DNA of 64,000 nt from Mycobacterium stomatepiae (GCF_010731715.1 NZ_AP022587.1:6014001-6078000); one strand, 5' to 3'. Numbered from the stretch's first letter, positions 9,136-18,058 are shown. Made by a program: numbers and translations. The notes: a model not told the origin generated them from the letters alone.

Positions 9136-10132
9136 TCTGCGCGCGCAGCTAGAGAAGCTCACCGACGTCCTGCAGCCCACGCAACCCGGCGGCGTCAGCA
9201 CATTGGGGGAGTTCATCGACACGGCGGCCGGCAACTTGCGCGGCCAGGGCGCGGATATCCGAGAAGCCATAGTCCATCTGTCCCAGGCGGTTTCGGCGCT
9301 CGCCGACCACAGCGGTGACCTGTTCGGGTCGTTCAAAAACCTGGCGGCACTGGTGCACGCGCTGCGTGACAGCGGCGGGCTGCTTCGCCAGCTCAACCAA
9401 AACCTGAGCGCGGTGTCATCGGCGTTGGCCGACAACCAGATTGACGTGTACATGAAGGTGCTCAACGATGACCTCGATCCGATCATCAGCTTCCTCAATG
9501 AACATCGTGAGACGCTGGGAGTTACATCGGACAAGGCCGCGGAGTTGACCGATGCGCTGGTGGAGAGTCTCGATGACGTCAAGCAGGCATTGCACCTGGG
9601 CCCCAACGTGTTTCAGAACGTGTTGAACATCTACCAGCCGTCACAGCTAGCATTCACCGGCGCGCTGGCGTTGCAGAACTTTGCCAACCCCATACAGTTC
9701 TTGTGTTCGGGGGTGCAGGCGGCATCGAGGCTGGGTGCCGAGCAGTCGGCCAAACTCTGCGTGCAATACCTGGCGCCGATCATCAAGAACCGTCAGGTCA
9801 ACTTCTTGCAACTCGGCTTGAACCCGTTCGTCGGGCAGTCGGCGCGCCCCAACGAGGTCACCTACAGCGAGGACTACCTGCGGCCGGACTACATTCCGCC
9901 ATCGGGGCCGCCGCCCACCGAGGCGTTCCGTCATGTACCGGATCCCGAAGGGCCACTTCCGCCCGCGAACGAGATCTTCAACTTCTTCGGAAACGGGATG
10001 ATCAACACGAACGCGCCTTACTTACCCGCCAAACAGCCACCCCCGCTTCCGATGGATCCCGCCAGCGGCCTGCGTTCAATGATGTTGCCGAGCGTCGTGG
10101 AAAACATGGGTGACGTAGGAGGTGGGCAGTGA
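8738..10132 (+). CDS. mceD: MceD, Mce family protein
   Basis: 464 residues from GTG 8738 (VKSRKSQMIVASVLALLLV). The anchor helix is followed by the Mce domain (GIFVGDDVVILGVSVGKIEK, VVLSPSLVTVRALQLTP) and the usual helical and Pro-rich C-terminal parts. The GTG lies at the expected end of mceC. The stop overlaps the mceE start in a GTGA. Confidence 0.92.
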   Translation: MKSRKSQMIVASVLALLLVGVAAAWMWWPADRTNVVGYFDNANGIFVGDDVVILGVSVGKIEKIEPQPDPVKVSFWYDSKYKVPADAKAVVLSPSLVTVRALQLTPAYTGGPAMTNGTVLPLARTAVPVEWDDLRAQLEKLTDVLQPTQPGGVSTLGEFIDTAAGNLRGQGADIREAIVHLSQAVSALADHSGDLFGSFKNLAALVHALRDSGGLLRQLNQNLSAVSSALADNQIDVYMKVLNDDLDPIISFLNEHRETLGVTSDKAAELTDALVESLDDVKQALHLGPNVFQNVLNIYQPSQLAFTGALALQNFANPIQFLCSGVQAASRLGAEQSAKLCVQYLAPIIKNRQVNFLQLGLNPFVGQSARPNEVTYSEDYLRPDYIPPSGPPPTEAFRHVPDPEGPLPPANEIFNFFGNGMINTNAPYLPAKQPPPLPMDPASGLRSMMLPSVVENMGDVGGGQ

Positions 10133-11280
10133 GCTCCGGTACCTGGCGCCGCTGCGGTGTGGTGCTCCTCATCGCGGTGGCCGTCGCCGCGGCGTCGGGT
10201 TGCAGTGCGCTGCAAGGCTTCCGGGGCGCCAACTCGCTTCCGCTGCCAGGCCGGGCTGGGCAAGCGGCGGGGTCCTACACCATCCAGGCGCAGATGCCGG
10301 ATGTGCAGAATCTCAAAGAGAATTCCCGTGTCGAACTCAACAATGTGGTAATCGGCAACGTGGAGAAGGTGGAACGTCAGGGCTGGCACGCGTTGGTCAC
10401 CATGGCGATCGAGCCCGACGCCAAACTCCCGGCGAATGCGACGGCCACCATCGGTCAGACCAGCCTGCTGGGCACGTTGCACATCGAACTCGCCGCGCCC
10501 CCTGGTGTCGCGCCGGAGGGCCGATTGCATGACGGATCGGTGATTCCGTTGTCTGCGTCCAGCGGCTACCCGACCACTGAGCAGTCGCTGGGCGCCCTGT
10601 CGCTCGTGCTCAACGGTGGCGGCCTGGGCCAGCTTCAAGACATCACCCGGGCGCTGAGCACTGCGTTCACCGGTCGCGAACAAGATCTGAGGAGTCTGAT
10701 CGGACAGCTGGATAAGTTCACCGCCTACCTCGACGATCAAAAACAAAACATCATCCACGCGTTGGATAGTTTCAACAACCTGGTCGGCCAATTCGCCGAA
10801 CACAAGCCGGTTCTCGATAAGGCCTTGAAGTCCATTCCGGATGCACTGGCGGTCCTGAATAACGAGCGAGACAAACTTGGCGAAGCCCTCGACCAATTCG
10901 GTAAAGCCAGCAATCCTGGCTCGGATGTCCTCGAACAATCCAAGGACAACCTGATCAAGGAACTCAGCGATCTCGGCCCGGTCTTGAAATCGCTGGCCAA
11001 CTCCGGCATCGCGCTAACCCGCAGTCTGGATTACCTCACGGTGCCCTTGTTCTCGAAACCGCCCGTGGCCAAATGGATCCGGGGCGACTACGGGAACCTG
11101 ACCGGTATTTTCGACTTGACGCTGAGCCGCCTCGATTCCTCGTTCTTCACGGGTACTCGCTGGGAAGGCAATCTGACCGAACTCGAGATGCAGTGGGGCC
11201 GCACCCTCGGAGTGGCGCCCAGCCCCTACACCGCGCGCAACCCGCTCGTAGCGCCTTACCAGTTCAACCAGGGGCCGTAA
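10129..11280 (+). CDS. mceE: MceE, lipoprotein of the Mce complex
   Basis: 383 residues from GTG 10129. A lipoprotein signal ends in lipobox ASGC (Cys25), the hallmark of the fifth mce gene (LprK/LprN type). The Mce domain follows (ENSRVELNNVVIGNVEKVE, IGQTSLLGTLHIEL), then a long coiled, helical domain rich in LDKFTAYLDDQ-type heptads. It overlaps mceD by four bases and is one base from mceF. Confidence 0.92.
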   Translation: MSSGTWRRCGVVLLIAVAVAAASGCSALQGFRGANSLPLPGRAGQAAGSYTIQAQMPDVQNLKENSRVELNNVVIGNVEKVERQGWHALVTMAIEPDAKLPANATATIGQTSLLGTLHIELAAPPGVAPEGRLHDGSVIPLSASSGYPTTEQSLGALSLVLNGGGLGQLQDITRALSTAFTGREQDLRSLIGQLDKFTAYLDDQKQNIIHALDSFNNLVGQFAEHKPVLDKALKSIPDALAVLNNERDKLGEALDQFGKASNPGSDVLEQSKDNLIKELSDLGPVLKSLANSGIALTRSLDYLTVPLFSKPPVAKWIRGDYGNLTGIFDLTLSRLDSSFFTGTRWEGNLTELEMQWGRTLGVAPSPYTARNPLVAPYQFNQGP

Positions 11281-11281
11281 T

Positions 11282-12772
11282 ATGCGACTGAGTCGGCGAA
11301 CCATGATCACCCTGGCGATTTTCTCGGTGATCTCCATCGTCTCGGCCGGGCTGGTCGGTCTGTACTATGCGCATTTGCCCGCTGTGTATTTGGGGATTGG
11401 CCGGTACACGGTGAAGCTGCAACTGGAGCGCGCCGGGGAGTTGTATCGGGCCGGGAACGTGACGTACCGGGGTGTCGAGGTCGGCAAGGTATCGAAGGTG
11501 CAGCTTTCCGACTCAGGCGTCGAGGCGGTGCTGTCATTGCAGTCGGATATCAAAATCCCGGCCGACCTCACTGCGAGTGTCCATAGCGCTTCGGCGATCG
11601 GTGAGCAGTACGTGGATCTAGTGCCGCGCAGCGGCAAGGGCCCGACGCTCAAGAACGGTGACGTCATTCCGCAGGATCGCACCACGATTCCGCCGAACAT
11701 CAATTCGCTGCTGTTGGCGGCTACTCGCGGTTTGGACGCGATCCCGCGCAGCAACCTCAAGACGGTGGTCGACGAGTCCTACACCGCGGTGGGAGGGCTC
11801 GGGCCGGAACTGTCCCGATTCATCGGTGGCGGAGCCACATTGGCCATCGATGCCCGCAAGAACCTGGACGCGATCCTGACCTTGATCGACGAACCGATGC
11901 CGCTGCTGGACAGCCAGATCGACTCCGCGGATTCGATTCAAGCTTGGGCCGCGCACCTGGCCCACATCACCAAAGACGTTCAGACGGCCGAGCAAAATGG
12001 CGGCAACTTCGGCGGATGGCTGAACAAGATCGGCCCGACGTTCGACACGCTGCGCCAAGTGATCGATCGAGTCGAACCGACGCTTCCGCGTGCGGTGTCC
12101 AACCTGGACAAGGTCGGTGAGGTTGGGTTGACGTATCGCGACAATCTGGAGGCGCTGCTGGTGCAGGTGCCGCAGATTGTTGCTGATGCGCAGGCGATCC
12201 ATTTGCCGGATAAGGATCTCAAGGGTCCGTATCGGGGTCTCGGGTTGAGCTTCAACCTGAACCTGAACTGGCCGCCTCCGTGTACGACCGGATTCTTCCC
12301 GGTTCAGCAGCAGCGTTCGGCGGTGTTCGAGGACACTCCGCCGCGTCCGCCGGGGCTGGTGTATTGCCGAATACCGCAGGATTCGCACTTCAATGCCATC
12401 CGGGGTGCGCGGAACTACCCGTGTGAGACGCGTCCGGGCAAGCGGTCTGCGACGGTTAAGTTGTGCGAAAGCGATGAGCCCTACATTCCGCTCAACGATG
12501 GCTATAACTGGAAGGGCGATCCGAACGCGACGCTGACCGGACAGGGTGTTCCACAATTCGATCCGGCGGAGCCTATTCCTTCGGGATTCCCCGGGGGGCC
12601 GCCGGCTCCGACGGGGCAAGCGCCAGCGGCTTCGCTGGGGCAGGCGCCGCCGATCGCGGCAGCCGAATTTGATCCGGCGACCGGGGAGTATGTTGGTCCG
12701 GACGGGCAAAGGTACAAGCAGCCCACGCTGGCTGGGGTGCCGGCAAGGAGCGAACATGGCAGCAAATGCTGA
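11282..12772 (+). CDS. mceF: MceF, Mce family protein
   Basis: 496 residues from ATG 11282. Membrane anchor at about residues 9-27, Mce domain (VTYRGVEVGKVSKVQLSD, HSASAIGEQYVDLVP), helical middle and a Pro/Gly-rich tail, as in other MceF proteins. It is the last Mce-domain gene; the stop overlaps the first mas gene by 17 bases. Confidence 0.92.
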   Translation: MRLSRRTMITLAIFSVISIVSAGLVGLYYAHLPAVYLGIGRYTVKLQLERAGELYRAGNVTYRGVEVGKVSKVQLSDSGVEAVLSLQSDIKIPADLTASVHSASAIGEQYVDLVPRSGKGPTLKNGDVIPQDRTTIPPNINSLLLAATRGLDAIPRSNLKTVVDESYTAVGGLGPELSRFIGGGATLAIDARKNLDAILTLIDEPMPLLDSQIDSADSIQAWAAHLAHITKDVQTAEQNGGNFGGWLNKIGPTFDTLRQVIDRVEPTLPRAVSNLDKVGEVGLTYRDNLEALLVQVPQIVADAQAIHLPDKDLKGPYRGLGLSFNLNLNWPPPCTTGFFPVQQQRSAVFEDTPPRPPGLVYCRIPQDSHFNAIRGARNYPCETRPGKRSATVKLCESDEPYIPLNDGYNWKGDPNATLTGQGVPQFDPAEPIPSGFPGGPPAPTGQAPAASLGQAPPIAAAEFDPATGEYVGPDGQRYKQPTLAGVPARSEHGSKC

Positions 12773-13451
12773 CACCCCCGACGGGGAACTGAAAAAGACA
12801 GCGGAAAACGCAACTTCAGACGGCGACGTCGACGAGGCCGAGGATTACGATGCCGCGGTCGCAGACGACGCCACCGACGACGCCGCTGACGAAGACGACG
12901 CCGGCGAAGAAGGTGCCAGTGAAGACGACGCCGGCGAAGAAGGTGCCAGTGAAGACGACGCCAGCGAAGAAGGCGCCGACGACGAGGATGCAGCGCCGGC
13001 CAAGCGACGCGTGTCGCAGCTGCGGCTGGCCGCGATCGTCGGGGCGGTCATCATCGTTGCCTTGGCGGCCACCGTCGGGTGGCTGGGTTTCCGCTCGTAT
13101 CAGTCGCATCAGGCCGAAGCGGAACGGCAGATGTTTCTGCAGATCGGGCGGCAGTGCGCGCTCAATTTGACGACGATCGATTGGCAGCATGCCGAGGGAG
13201 ACGTTCAACGCGTTCTTGACTCGGCGACTGGTCAGTTCTACGACCAATTCTCCAAGCGCAAGCAACCTTTCATCGACGTCCTCAAGAAGGCACAGTCCAA
13301 GTCGGTGGGAACGATCACCGAAGCGGGCGTGGAATCCGAGTCGGGTGACAAGGCGCAGGTGCTCGTCGCCGTGTCCATCAAGACCACCAACCTCGGTGTG
13401 GAGGATCAGGCGCCGCGGCAGTGGCGAATGCGAATCACGGTGGAAAAGTAA
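12756..13451 (+). CDS. Mce-associated membrane protein (first mas gene)
   Basis: 231 residues. The start chosen is ATG 12756, with an AAGGAG site six bases upstream; it lies inside the mceF 3' end. Order of parts: a strongly acidic cytoplasmic segment (residues 8-80, with EDDAGEEGAS repeated), basic KRR, one membrane helix (about residues 89-110), and an extracellular domain resembling other mas proteins (QIGRQCALNLTTIDWQHAEG, FYDQFSKRKQPFIDVLKKA). Such proteins stabilise or accompany Mce complexes. Confidence 0.85.
   Translation: MAANADTPDGELKKTAENATSDGDVDEAEDYDAAVADDATDDAADEDDAGEEGASEDDAGEEGASEDDASEEGADDEDAAPAKRRVSQLRLAAIVGAVIIVALAATVGWLGFRSYQSHQAEAERQMFLQIGRQCALNLTTIDWQHAEGDVQRVLDSATGQFYDQFSKRKQPFIDVLKKAQSKSVGTITEAGVESESGDKAQVLVAVSIKTTNLGVEDQAPRQWRMRITVEK
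12891..12980 (+). repeat. three 30-bp tandem repeats in the mas gene
   Basis: Units 12891-12920, 12921-12950 and 12951-12980. The first two are identical at DNA level and encode EDDAGEEGAS; the third is diverged (EDDASEEGAD). They extend the acidic N-terminal segment of the Mce-associated protein and could vary in number between strains. Confidence 0.85.
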
Positions 13452-13474
13452 AACCAGAAGGGGGATCAGCCGCT

Positions 13475-14428
13475 GTGGGGGTTCGAACCGACGCTCAACG
13501 TAAGCAGGCCTCAGCGAAGGCGAAGACGACTGATCCAGCCGACAGCGATCGGGACGACACCGAAAACTTATTGCGTGCAGAGGATTCCAGGGAGACAGAC
13601 GCGATCGACACCGACGGGGAAGATGGCGAACAGAGCCCGGATATCGGCGAACCGGCCGAGGCGAAAAGCCGGCGGCCGTGGGCACGCGCGCGTAGCGTCA
13701 TGGGCCGGCGGACAAGCCATCGTCCGCAACCTCGCGCCGGTGGCCAAAGTAACACCAAGTCCGAGACCGCCGACGACGAATCCGCCCAGCCGCTCGAGGA
13801 ACCACTTGACGACGCCGCAGCGGAAACGCCTTCGGACGACCCGGATCTGTTGGATGCATTGGACAGTGACGAGGCCGAGGCCGCCCTATCCGACGATGCT
13901 GACGCCGAAGATGCGGCCGAAGGATCGACGAAAGTCAAACGCCGCATCAGCTGGCCGCAGGTGGTGGTGTACGGGTTGCTACCCGCTCTGGCATTGGTAT
14001 TGGCCGGGGCTGCGGGCTTTTTGAAATGGCAGGATTCCTCGGCTCGCGAGACACAGCTCGCGCGCATCGAATCGTTGGCGGCCGCAAAGGATTCCACGAT
14101 CGCGTTGCTGTCGTATAAGTCCGACACCGTGGAAAAGGACTTGGAAGCCGCCAAAGGTCGCATGACCGGCGCGTTCAAGGATTCCTACTCGCAGTTGATC
14201 AACGATGTGGTGATCCCTGGCGCCAAAAAGGAGCACATCTCCACCACGGCCACCGTGCCGGCCGCTGCTTCGGTGTCGGCAACTCCCAGCCACGCGGTGA
14301 ATCTGCTTTTCGTCAATCAGACGGCGGTCGTTGACAAGGGCCAGCCCTCCGACTCCATGTCGTGTGTGCGAGTGACGTTGGACAAGGTCGACGGACGTTG
14401 GTTGATTGCCGGATTCGATCCGGTGTAG
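13475..14428 (+). CDS. Mce-associated membrane protein (second mas gene)
   Basis: 317 residues from GTG 13475, preceded by AGAAGGGGG. The frame stays open upstream to 13421, but that would overlap the first mas gene and lacks a better site. It has a charged cytoplasmic N-terminal region (residues 1-165, many Asp/Glu and Arg), one membrane helix (VVVYGLLPALALVLAGAAGF), then a folded C-terminal domain with the mas pattern (DSYSQLINDVVIPGAKKEHI, VRVTLDKVDGRWLIAGFDPV). Last gene of the mce operon; its stop is two bases from that of the convergent secreted protein. Confidence 0.85.
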   Translation: MGVRTDAQRKQASAKAKTTDPADSDRDDTENLLRAEDSRETDAIDTDGEDGEQSPDIGEPAEAKSRRPWARARSVMGRRTSHRPQPRAGGQSNTKSETADDESAQPLEEPLDDAAAETPSDDPDLLDALDSDEAEAALSDDADAEDAAEGSTKVKRRISWPQVVVYGLLPALALVLAGAAGFLKWQDSSARETQLARIESLAAAKDSTIALLSYKSDTVEKDLEAAKGRMTGAFKDSYSQLINDVVIPGAKKEHISTTATVPAAASVSATPSHAVNLLFVNQTAVVDKGQPSDSMSCVRVTLDKVDGRWLIAGFDPV

Positions 14429-14430
14429 GG

Positions 14431-14856
14431 CTACAGCGTGACGCGCGACGGCGCGATGTCCTGGCACACCGTCGAGGGCGTGGCCGGGCTGTTACTACCC
14501 TCCAGGATGTCCGCGCATCCCATCCCCTTGACGATGTACGTCGCCCCCGGCCGGTAGGGGTAGTAGACCACCGCAGCCGTGATGTCGTATCCGTTCCCGC
14601 ATTGCCCGGCCGATTCGTCGCCGGCAATGGATAGGCACACGGTGGCTTCGGTGTGCGCGTGCAGTGTGCACTCGCCGGCGTGCACCGATGCCATCACCTG
14701 ATTCACGCCCGAGTTGCTGACCACTTTGGGCCCGTCGAGCACGAACGAGCATTGCCCGCTTCCGCCCGGGGGAGTTGCGGCCGAACCGGCGGCGTAGTAG
14801 ACCCCGAGCGGGCAAAGCGCCAAAACGGTCGAAAAGACGCCGAATGCGCGAATCAT
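14431..14856 (-). CDS. secreted protein of unknown function
   Basis: 141 residues from the ATG at 14856 (MIRAFGVFSTVLALC), which gives a clean signal peptide; an ATG eight codons upstream is possible. The mature part contains several Cys (GQCSF, GECTLH, TVCLS, QCGNGY, GCADI, TVCQD), suggesting disulfides in an exported domain. The family was not recognised. It converges on the mce operon with almost no space, so no shared terminator is visible. Confidence 0.7.
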   Translation of the reverse strand: MIRAFGVFSTVLALCPLGVYYAAGSAATPPGGSGQCSFVLDGPKVVSNSGVNQVMASVHAGECTLHAHTEATVCLSIAGDESAGQCGNGYDITAAVVYYPYRPGATYIVKGMGCADILEGSNSPATPSTVCQDIAPSRVTL

Positions 14857-14959
14857 GTGCTCAGCGTAGCGTAGCTGCAAACATTTGTGACCAGCTGAAT
14901 CAAAGTTAAATTACCGATATCGCTGCTGGATTACCCGGAATCGCTTGTCGCAGCTGAAT

Positions 14960-15469
14960 TTAACCGGGCTGCCCGTACACCGCGACCGTCACGGTGCGGT
15001 CCAAGCCGTTCGTCGACGTCCACACTCCGATCTGAGTGTTGGCGCAGTTAGCCATAATTGCGTAGTAGTCGGGGCGGTTATACCAATTATTTAGAATCAC
15101 CAGGCCGTTGGGCGACAGTTGCGGCAGAATGGCCACCGTCTCCGCCACGGTGCCCCTGTAACCCGCAGCTTGGGCGCGGTCTTGCGCCCCGGCTCCGTTG
15201 GAGCCGATGTCGCCGTCGAGGCTCCGCTTGTTGAGCACGTCATCGGCATGCCATTGCGCCGCCTGGTTCAGTGCCGGGTTCATTTTCAGGTCGGTCGTGC
15301 ATCCGGCCTGGCGCTTGACGCCGTAGACGCTCTGGGCGACACCGTTATTGAGACGGTTGTAGTCCGCGCTGGCCGGCGGTGCGGTGATACCCAGCGCAAC
15401 TATAGCGGCACTAAACATCGCGACGGTTGGGAGTGCCGCGGTGTGTCGAGCGGGCGCGCTGACGGTCAT
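14960..15469 (-). CDS. CAP (SCP-like) domain secreted protein
   Basis: 169 residues. Signal peptide with a cleavage site near PPASA-D (residue 35). The mature part has CAP-superfamily features: MNPALNQAAQWHADDV near residue 65, and GAQDRAQAAGYRGTVAETVA near residue 95, where a Glu and a His are typical cavity residues. It ends with VAVYGQPG. Mycobacterial CAP proteins are secreted; their role is not settled, so none is assigned. Confidence 0.85.
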   Translation of the reverse strand: MTVSAPARHTAALPTVAMFSAAIVALGITAPPASADYNRLNNGVAQSVYGVKRQAGCTTDLKMNPALNQAAQWHADDVLNKRSLDGDIGSNGAGAQDRAQAAGYRGTVAETVAILPQLSPNGLVILNNWYNRPDYYAIMANCANTQIGVWTSTNGLDRTVTVAVYGQPG

Positions 15470-15729
15470 AGCTTGTGATCATTTTACAGTTGATCCTGCA
15501 AATCTACGAGTTTGGCCGCCTGGTGCTCCAACCTCGAAACGCGTTCCGCCACCGACCTACTGACCGGTTCGTCAATTCTGTAGGCGATGGTCCAGACGTA
15601 CAGTGCTGCTATATTTGATGCACGATTAAAAAGGTCTAGAAATTCTGAACCTTGGCGTCCTAAAATGCTTGTGAGCGCCCGCCGAGTGGCGATAGACTTC
15701 GAGCACGATCCGCGAAGAGGGGGATTGCC

Positions 15730-16173
15730 GTGTCGAACAGGGTTGGGTTGGTCGCTGCAGCCGCGTTGGTGATTAGCAGCAGCGCCGCCTGCTCGTCTGA
15801 AGCGCTCGCTGAGCGGGCGGCGGGGACGTTGCCCCCGGGCTCGGCTCAGGTCGCCATCGACGGCAATACGCGCCCCGTGATGCAGTCCGTACGGTGCGCA
15901 CCGCCGGAGCGGCACTTGAGCACGATCTCGGCGGGCAACGATGCGTCAGGCCTAACGGTGATGGTGTCCAACGCGGGCAAGCTCACCGTTGAATTTGTCC
16001 GGATCCGTAATCTCGACGGCTTTTCCGGCGATTACAACCAGGGTCTGGCTGGCAATGACGCCACCGTCGTCCTGAACGACAGCACGTACCAGATTGCCGG
16101 TGTCGCGGTGGGTTACGGCTCGAAGTCGCCCGAGCCGACGAAGACGCCGTTCACGATCAAGGTGTCGTGCTGA
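15730..16173 (+). CDS. LpqH-family (19-kDa antigen) lipoprotein
   Basis: 147 residues from GTG 15730 after AGAGGGGGA. Lipoprotein signal with lipobox SAAC (Cys21). The mature domain follows the LpqH pattern: VAIDGNTRPVMQSVRCAPP, LTVEFVRIRNLDG, DSTYQIAGVAVGYG, and a terminal FTIKVSC, with the two Cys likely forming a disulfide. LpqH homologues are surface glycolipoproteins that engage TLR2 in M. tuberculosis; the mycobacterial family is clear but this may be a paralogue of lpqH itself. Confidence 0.85.
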   Translation: MSNRVGLVAAAALVISSSAACSSEALAERAAGTLPPGSAQVAIDGNTRPVMQSVRCAPPERHLSTISAGNDASGLTVMVSNAGKLTVEFVRIRNLDGFSGDYNQGLAGNDATVVLNDSTYQIAGVAVGYGSKSPEPTKTPFTIKVSC

Positions 16174-16214
16174 CCCACTAACGCATCAGCGTGCTGACCC
16201 GCCAACGCATCAGG
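16167..16214 (+). repeat. 24-bp tandem duplication across the lpqH-like stop codon
   Basis: Units 16167-16190 and 16191-16214 share GTGCTGACCC and CAACGCATCAG-type sequence, with three differences. The stop codon of the lipoprotein is in unit 1. It looks like a local slippage duplication. Confidence 0.6.
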
Positions 16215-16245
16215 TAGTCGCGTCGTGCGGGGGTCTACCTGGTAG

Positions 16246-17148
16246 TTACCTGATGTTCGACGCCAGGCCGCCCGACAACGCGCCCAGCTGCTGGCTCCAA
16301 CTGCCCCAGTCGTTACCGCCCCCGGCGCCCAAATCGAAGTGGCCATTGTGGCCGCCGGCACTGCGGTAGCTGGCGTAGAAATCGCGGCAGGTGCTCTGCC
16401 AGATATCCGGGTAGGCGCCCACCGCGCCCCCGTCGCTGGGGCTTCCGGCCGCCGGGCTGTACACCCACAGTCGGGTGTTCTGGTCAACCAATCGCACGAT
16501 GTGCACATTTGGAGAATGCCATTGCCAGCGGCCGAACTGGGGAGCTCCCCCCATGTTCACCGGGTCGACGCCGCCATCGTTTTTGAGAACGTTGGTGATA
16601 GCGCCGTTGACTCCCGTTCGTTCGGGAGCGAGCACCCCGGACAACGATCCGGCGTAGCGAAATCGGTCAGGGTGGAAGGTGGCGAGCGCTACCGCAGCGT
16701 AACCGCCTTGCGCGGCACCGACGACTCCGTGCCCGCCCGGCGCCAGCCCTTTGTTGGCGGCCAACCAATCTGGGAGTTCGCTCGACAAGAAGGTATCCCA
16801 CTGCTTGCCGCGATCCTGATCCCAATCGGTGTACATGCTGTAGGCGCCGTCGGCAGGTGCAACGACTGAGATTCCCTTGCCCGCAAGCATATTCATCGCG
16901 TTGCCGGCCGTCACCCAGTTGCTCACACCCGGCGCGGCGTTGAACGCGTCCAAGAGATACACCGCGTGCGGTCCACCGCCCAGAAAGGCCACTGGGATGT
17001 CACGACCCATTGCCGCCGACGGCACCATGAGGGATTCGAAGTTCGGTGCTGCCTTGACGGTAGCGGTGGAACCGGTTGTCGCTGTGATGCCCCACAGTGC
17101 GACGGCGAGGATGACAGCGCTGGCAACCCGCATCGACAAAGCTTTCAC
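16246..17148 (-). CDS. fbpD: MPT51/FbpD family protein (non-catalytic antigen 85 relative)
   Basis: 300 residues with a signal peptide cleaved near KAAP (residue 34). The whole chain follows MPT51: VPSAAMGRDIPVAFLGGGPH, DAFNAAPGVSNWVTAGNAMN, GGHNGHFD and WGSWSQQLGALSG. The alpha/beta-hydrolase nucleophile elbow reads GAAQGG (residues 144-149), so Gln147 replaces the catalytic Ser of antigen 85. Known MPT51 has the same change and lacks mycolyltransferase activity; a matrix-binding role has been reported for it. It could be the genomic fbpD or a paralogue: fbpD normally sits beside fbpA, which is not here. Confidence 0.85.
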   Translation of the reverse strand: MKALSMRVASAVILAVALWGITATTGSTATVKAAPNFESLMVPSAAMGRDIPVAFLGGGPHAVYLLDAFNAAPGVSNWVTAGNAMNMLAGKGISVVAPADGAYSMYTDWDQDRGKQWDTFLSSELPDWLAANKGLAPGGHGVVGAAQGGYAAVALATFHPDRFRYAGSLSGVLAPERTGVNGAITNVLKNDGGVDPVNMGGAPQFGRWQWHSPNVHIVRLVDQNTRLWVYSPAAGSPSDGGAVGAYPDIWQSTCRDFYASYRSAGGHNGHFDLGAGGGNDWGSWSQQLGALSGGLASNIR

Positions 17149-17498
17149 ATCAACCTCATTCGTCTACCGCCACACCAATTGCGGTAATTCAATTGGCAAT
17201 TGCTAAACAGTCAACCACTATTCGCTGCTGCGCGGCAAGATCCGGAGCGGTCAAACGCGTCCGATAATCCGGCGCTGTCACTTTGCTCTGCCAGCGAACG
17301 TGAGGCGGCGCGTGGATCGAAGGTTATGTTGCCAGGCCGGCGGACGATCGTTGGTGGAGATCATCAGGCGCTGGGGTCGGTGTCGAACATGATGACGTCA
17401 AATACGCGAACGATCTTTCGCTCGGCACGCTCGACGGCCTAGACTCGAGCTTGTTAGGTTGAGGCGAAGCCAAAGCAGTACGGAAAAGGTGATCACAG

Positions 17499-17609
17499 AT
17501 GGATCAGTACCCCGACTACGACGCGAGTGACGAGCTGGAATACGGCATTGCGGCCCTCGCGTGGCTTGCCAGGGGGCAATACCCGCCGCCGTACTACGGA
17601 TCGAACTAA
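17499..17609 (+). CDS. possible 36-residue protein, tyrosine-rich
   Basis: Encodes MDQYPDYDASDELEYG followed by IAALAWLARGQYPPPYYGSN. ATG 17499 is preceded by GGAAAAGG at a good distance and third codon positions are mostly G or C, as in real genes here. The amphipathic middle with Tyr/Pro-rich ends resembles small mycobacterial proteins, but the family was not recognised. It stands alone in a large intergenic region. Confidence 0.45.
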   Translation: MDQYPDYDASDELEYGIAALAWLARGQYPPPYYGSN

Positions 17610-17619
17610 CGCACGTCTG

Positions 17620-17649
17620 AGCCGCGGGTGATCACAGGCTCTCGCGGCT
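17620..17649 (+). terminator. weak hairpin after the small ORF
   Basis: AGCCGCG (17620-17626) pairs with CGCGGCT (17643-17649) across a 16-base loop. There is no T tract, so an intrinsic terminator is only a possibility. Confidence 0.25.
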
Positions 17650-18001
17650 AACCAGCAGAAACGCCGCATGCTTGATCGACTAGCCTGCCGGCGACCATGT
17701 CGTTGACACCGTAATCGACGAACGTCGGGTGTTGTCATCCCCGGCGTCGCGACAACCGGCAGCGGGCTGCCATTTAACGGCGTTTCAATTTCCGTGTGCG
17801 CGCCCGCGAGGTTGACCGTCACGTCGCCGCATCCTCGGCCGGCGCCTTCTGGTGCGGTCCCCGACAGTCGGGCCGAGGCGGAGACCCGTCGCCGAGGTAC
17901 TCCGTATGCGCCCCCAAAGTCCACAATCCGCCGTCGCAATCGTTCGCACCGGCCGGGGGGTGCAGGGTATGGCTTTTTCGCGCGAACCGAATATGGTAGG
18001 C

Positions 18002-18017
18002 GTGTGAACGATCGTTC
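18002..18017. promoter_or_regulatory. operator-like palindrome upstream of a luciferase-like gene
   Basis: GTGTGAACGATCGTTC contains the perfect 12-bp palindrome GAACGATCGTTC (18006-18017), 41 bases before the start at 18059. A near copy (15 of 16 bases) lies at 22423-22438, so one regulator may control both promoters. Confidence 0.5.
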
Positions 18018-18058
18018 TCGCACGATTGCACAATGAAGTCAATCCGAGGAGCGCAGTC

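Larger units (their letters stand above)
17149..18058. other. 910-base region with little coding signal
   Basis: The first part, next to the MPT51-like gene, is AT-rich with repeated CAATTG boxes (about 17173-17203) and probably carries its promoter. One possible small gene (17499-17609) and a weak hairpin after it are listed separately. From 17650 to 18000 several frames are open on the minus strand, but none has a recognisable domain; it may hold decayed coding sequence. Confidence 0.45.

Noticed and set aside
2777..15616. 15-base AT-rich match between 2777-2791 and 15602-15616
   Set aside because: A match of this length is expected by chance in 64 kb; the flanks do not agree.
17493..18023. 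176-codon minus-strand frame
   Set aside because: No start signal, Arg-rich C-terminal part and overlap with the small ORF; may be decayed sequence but cannot be supported as a gene.
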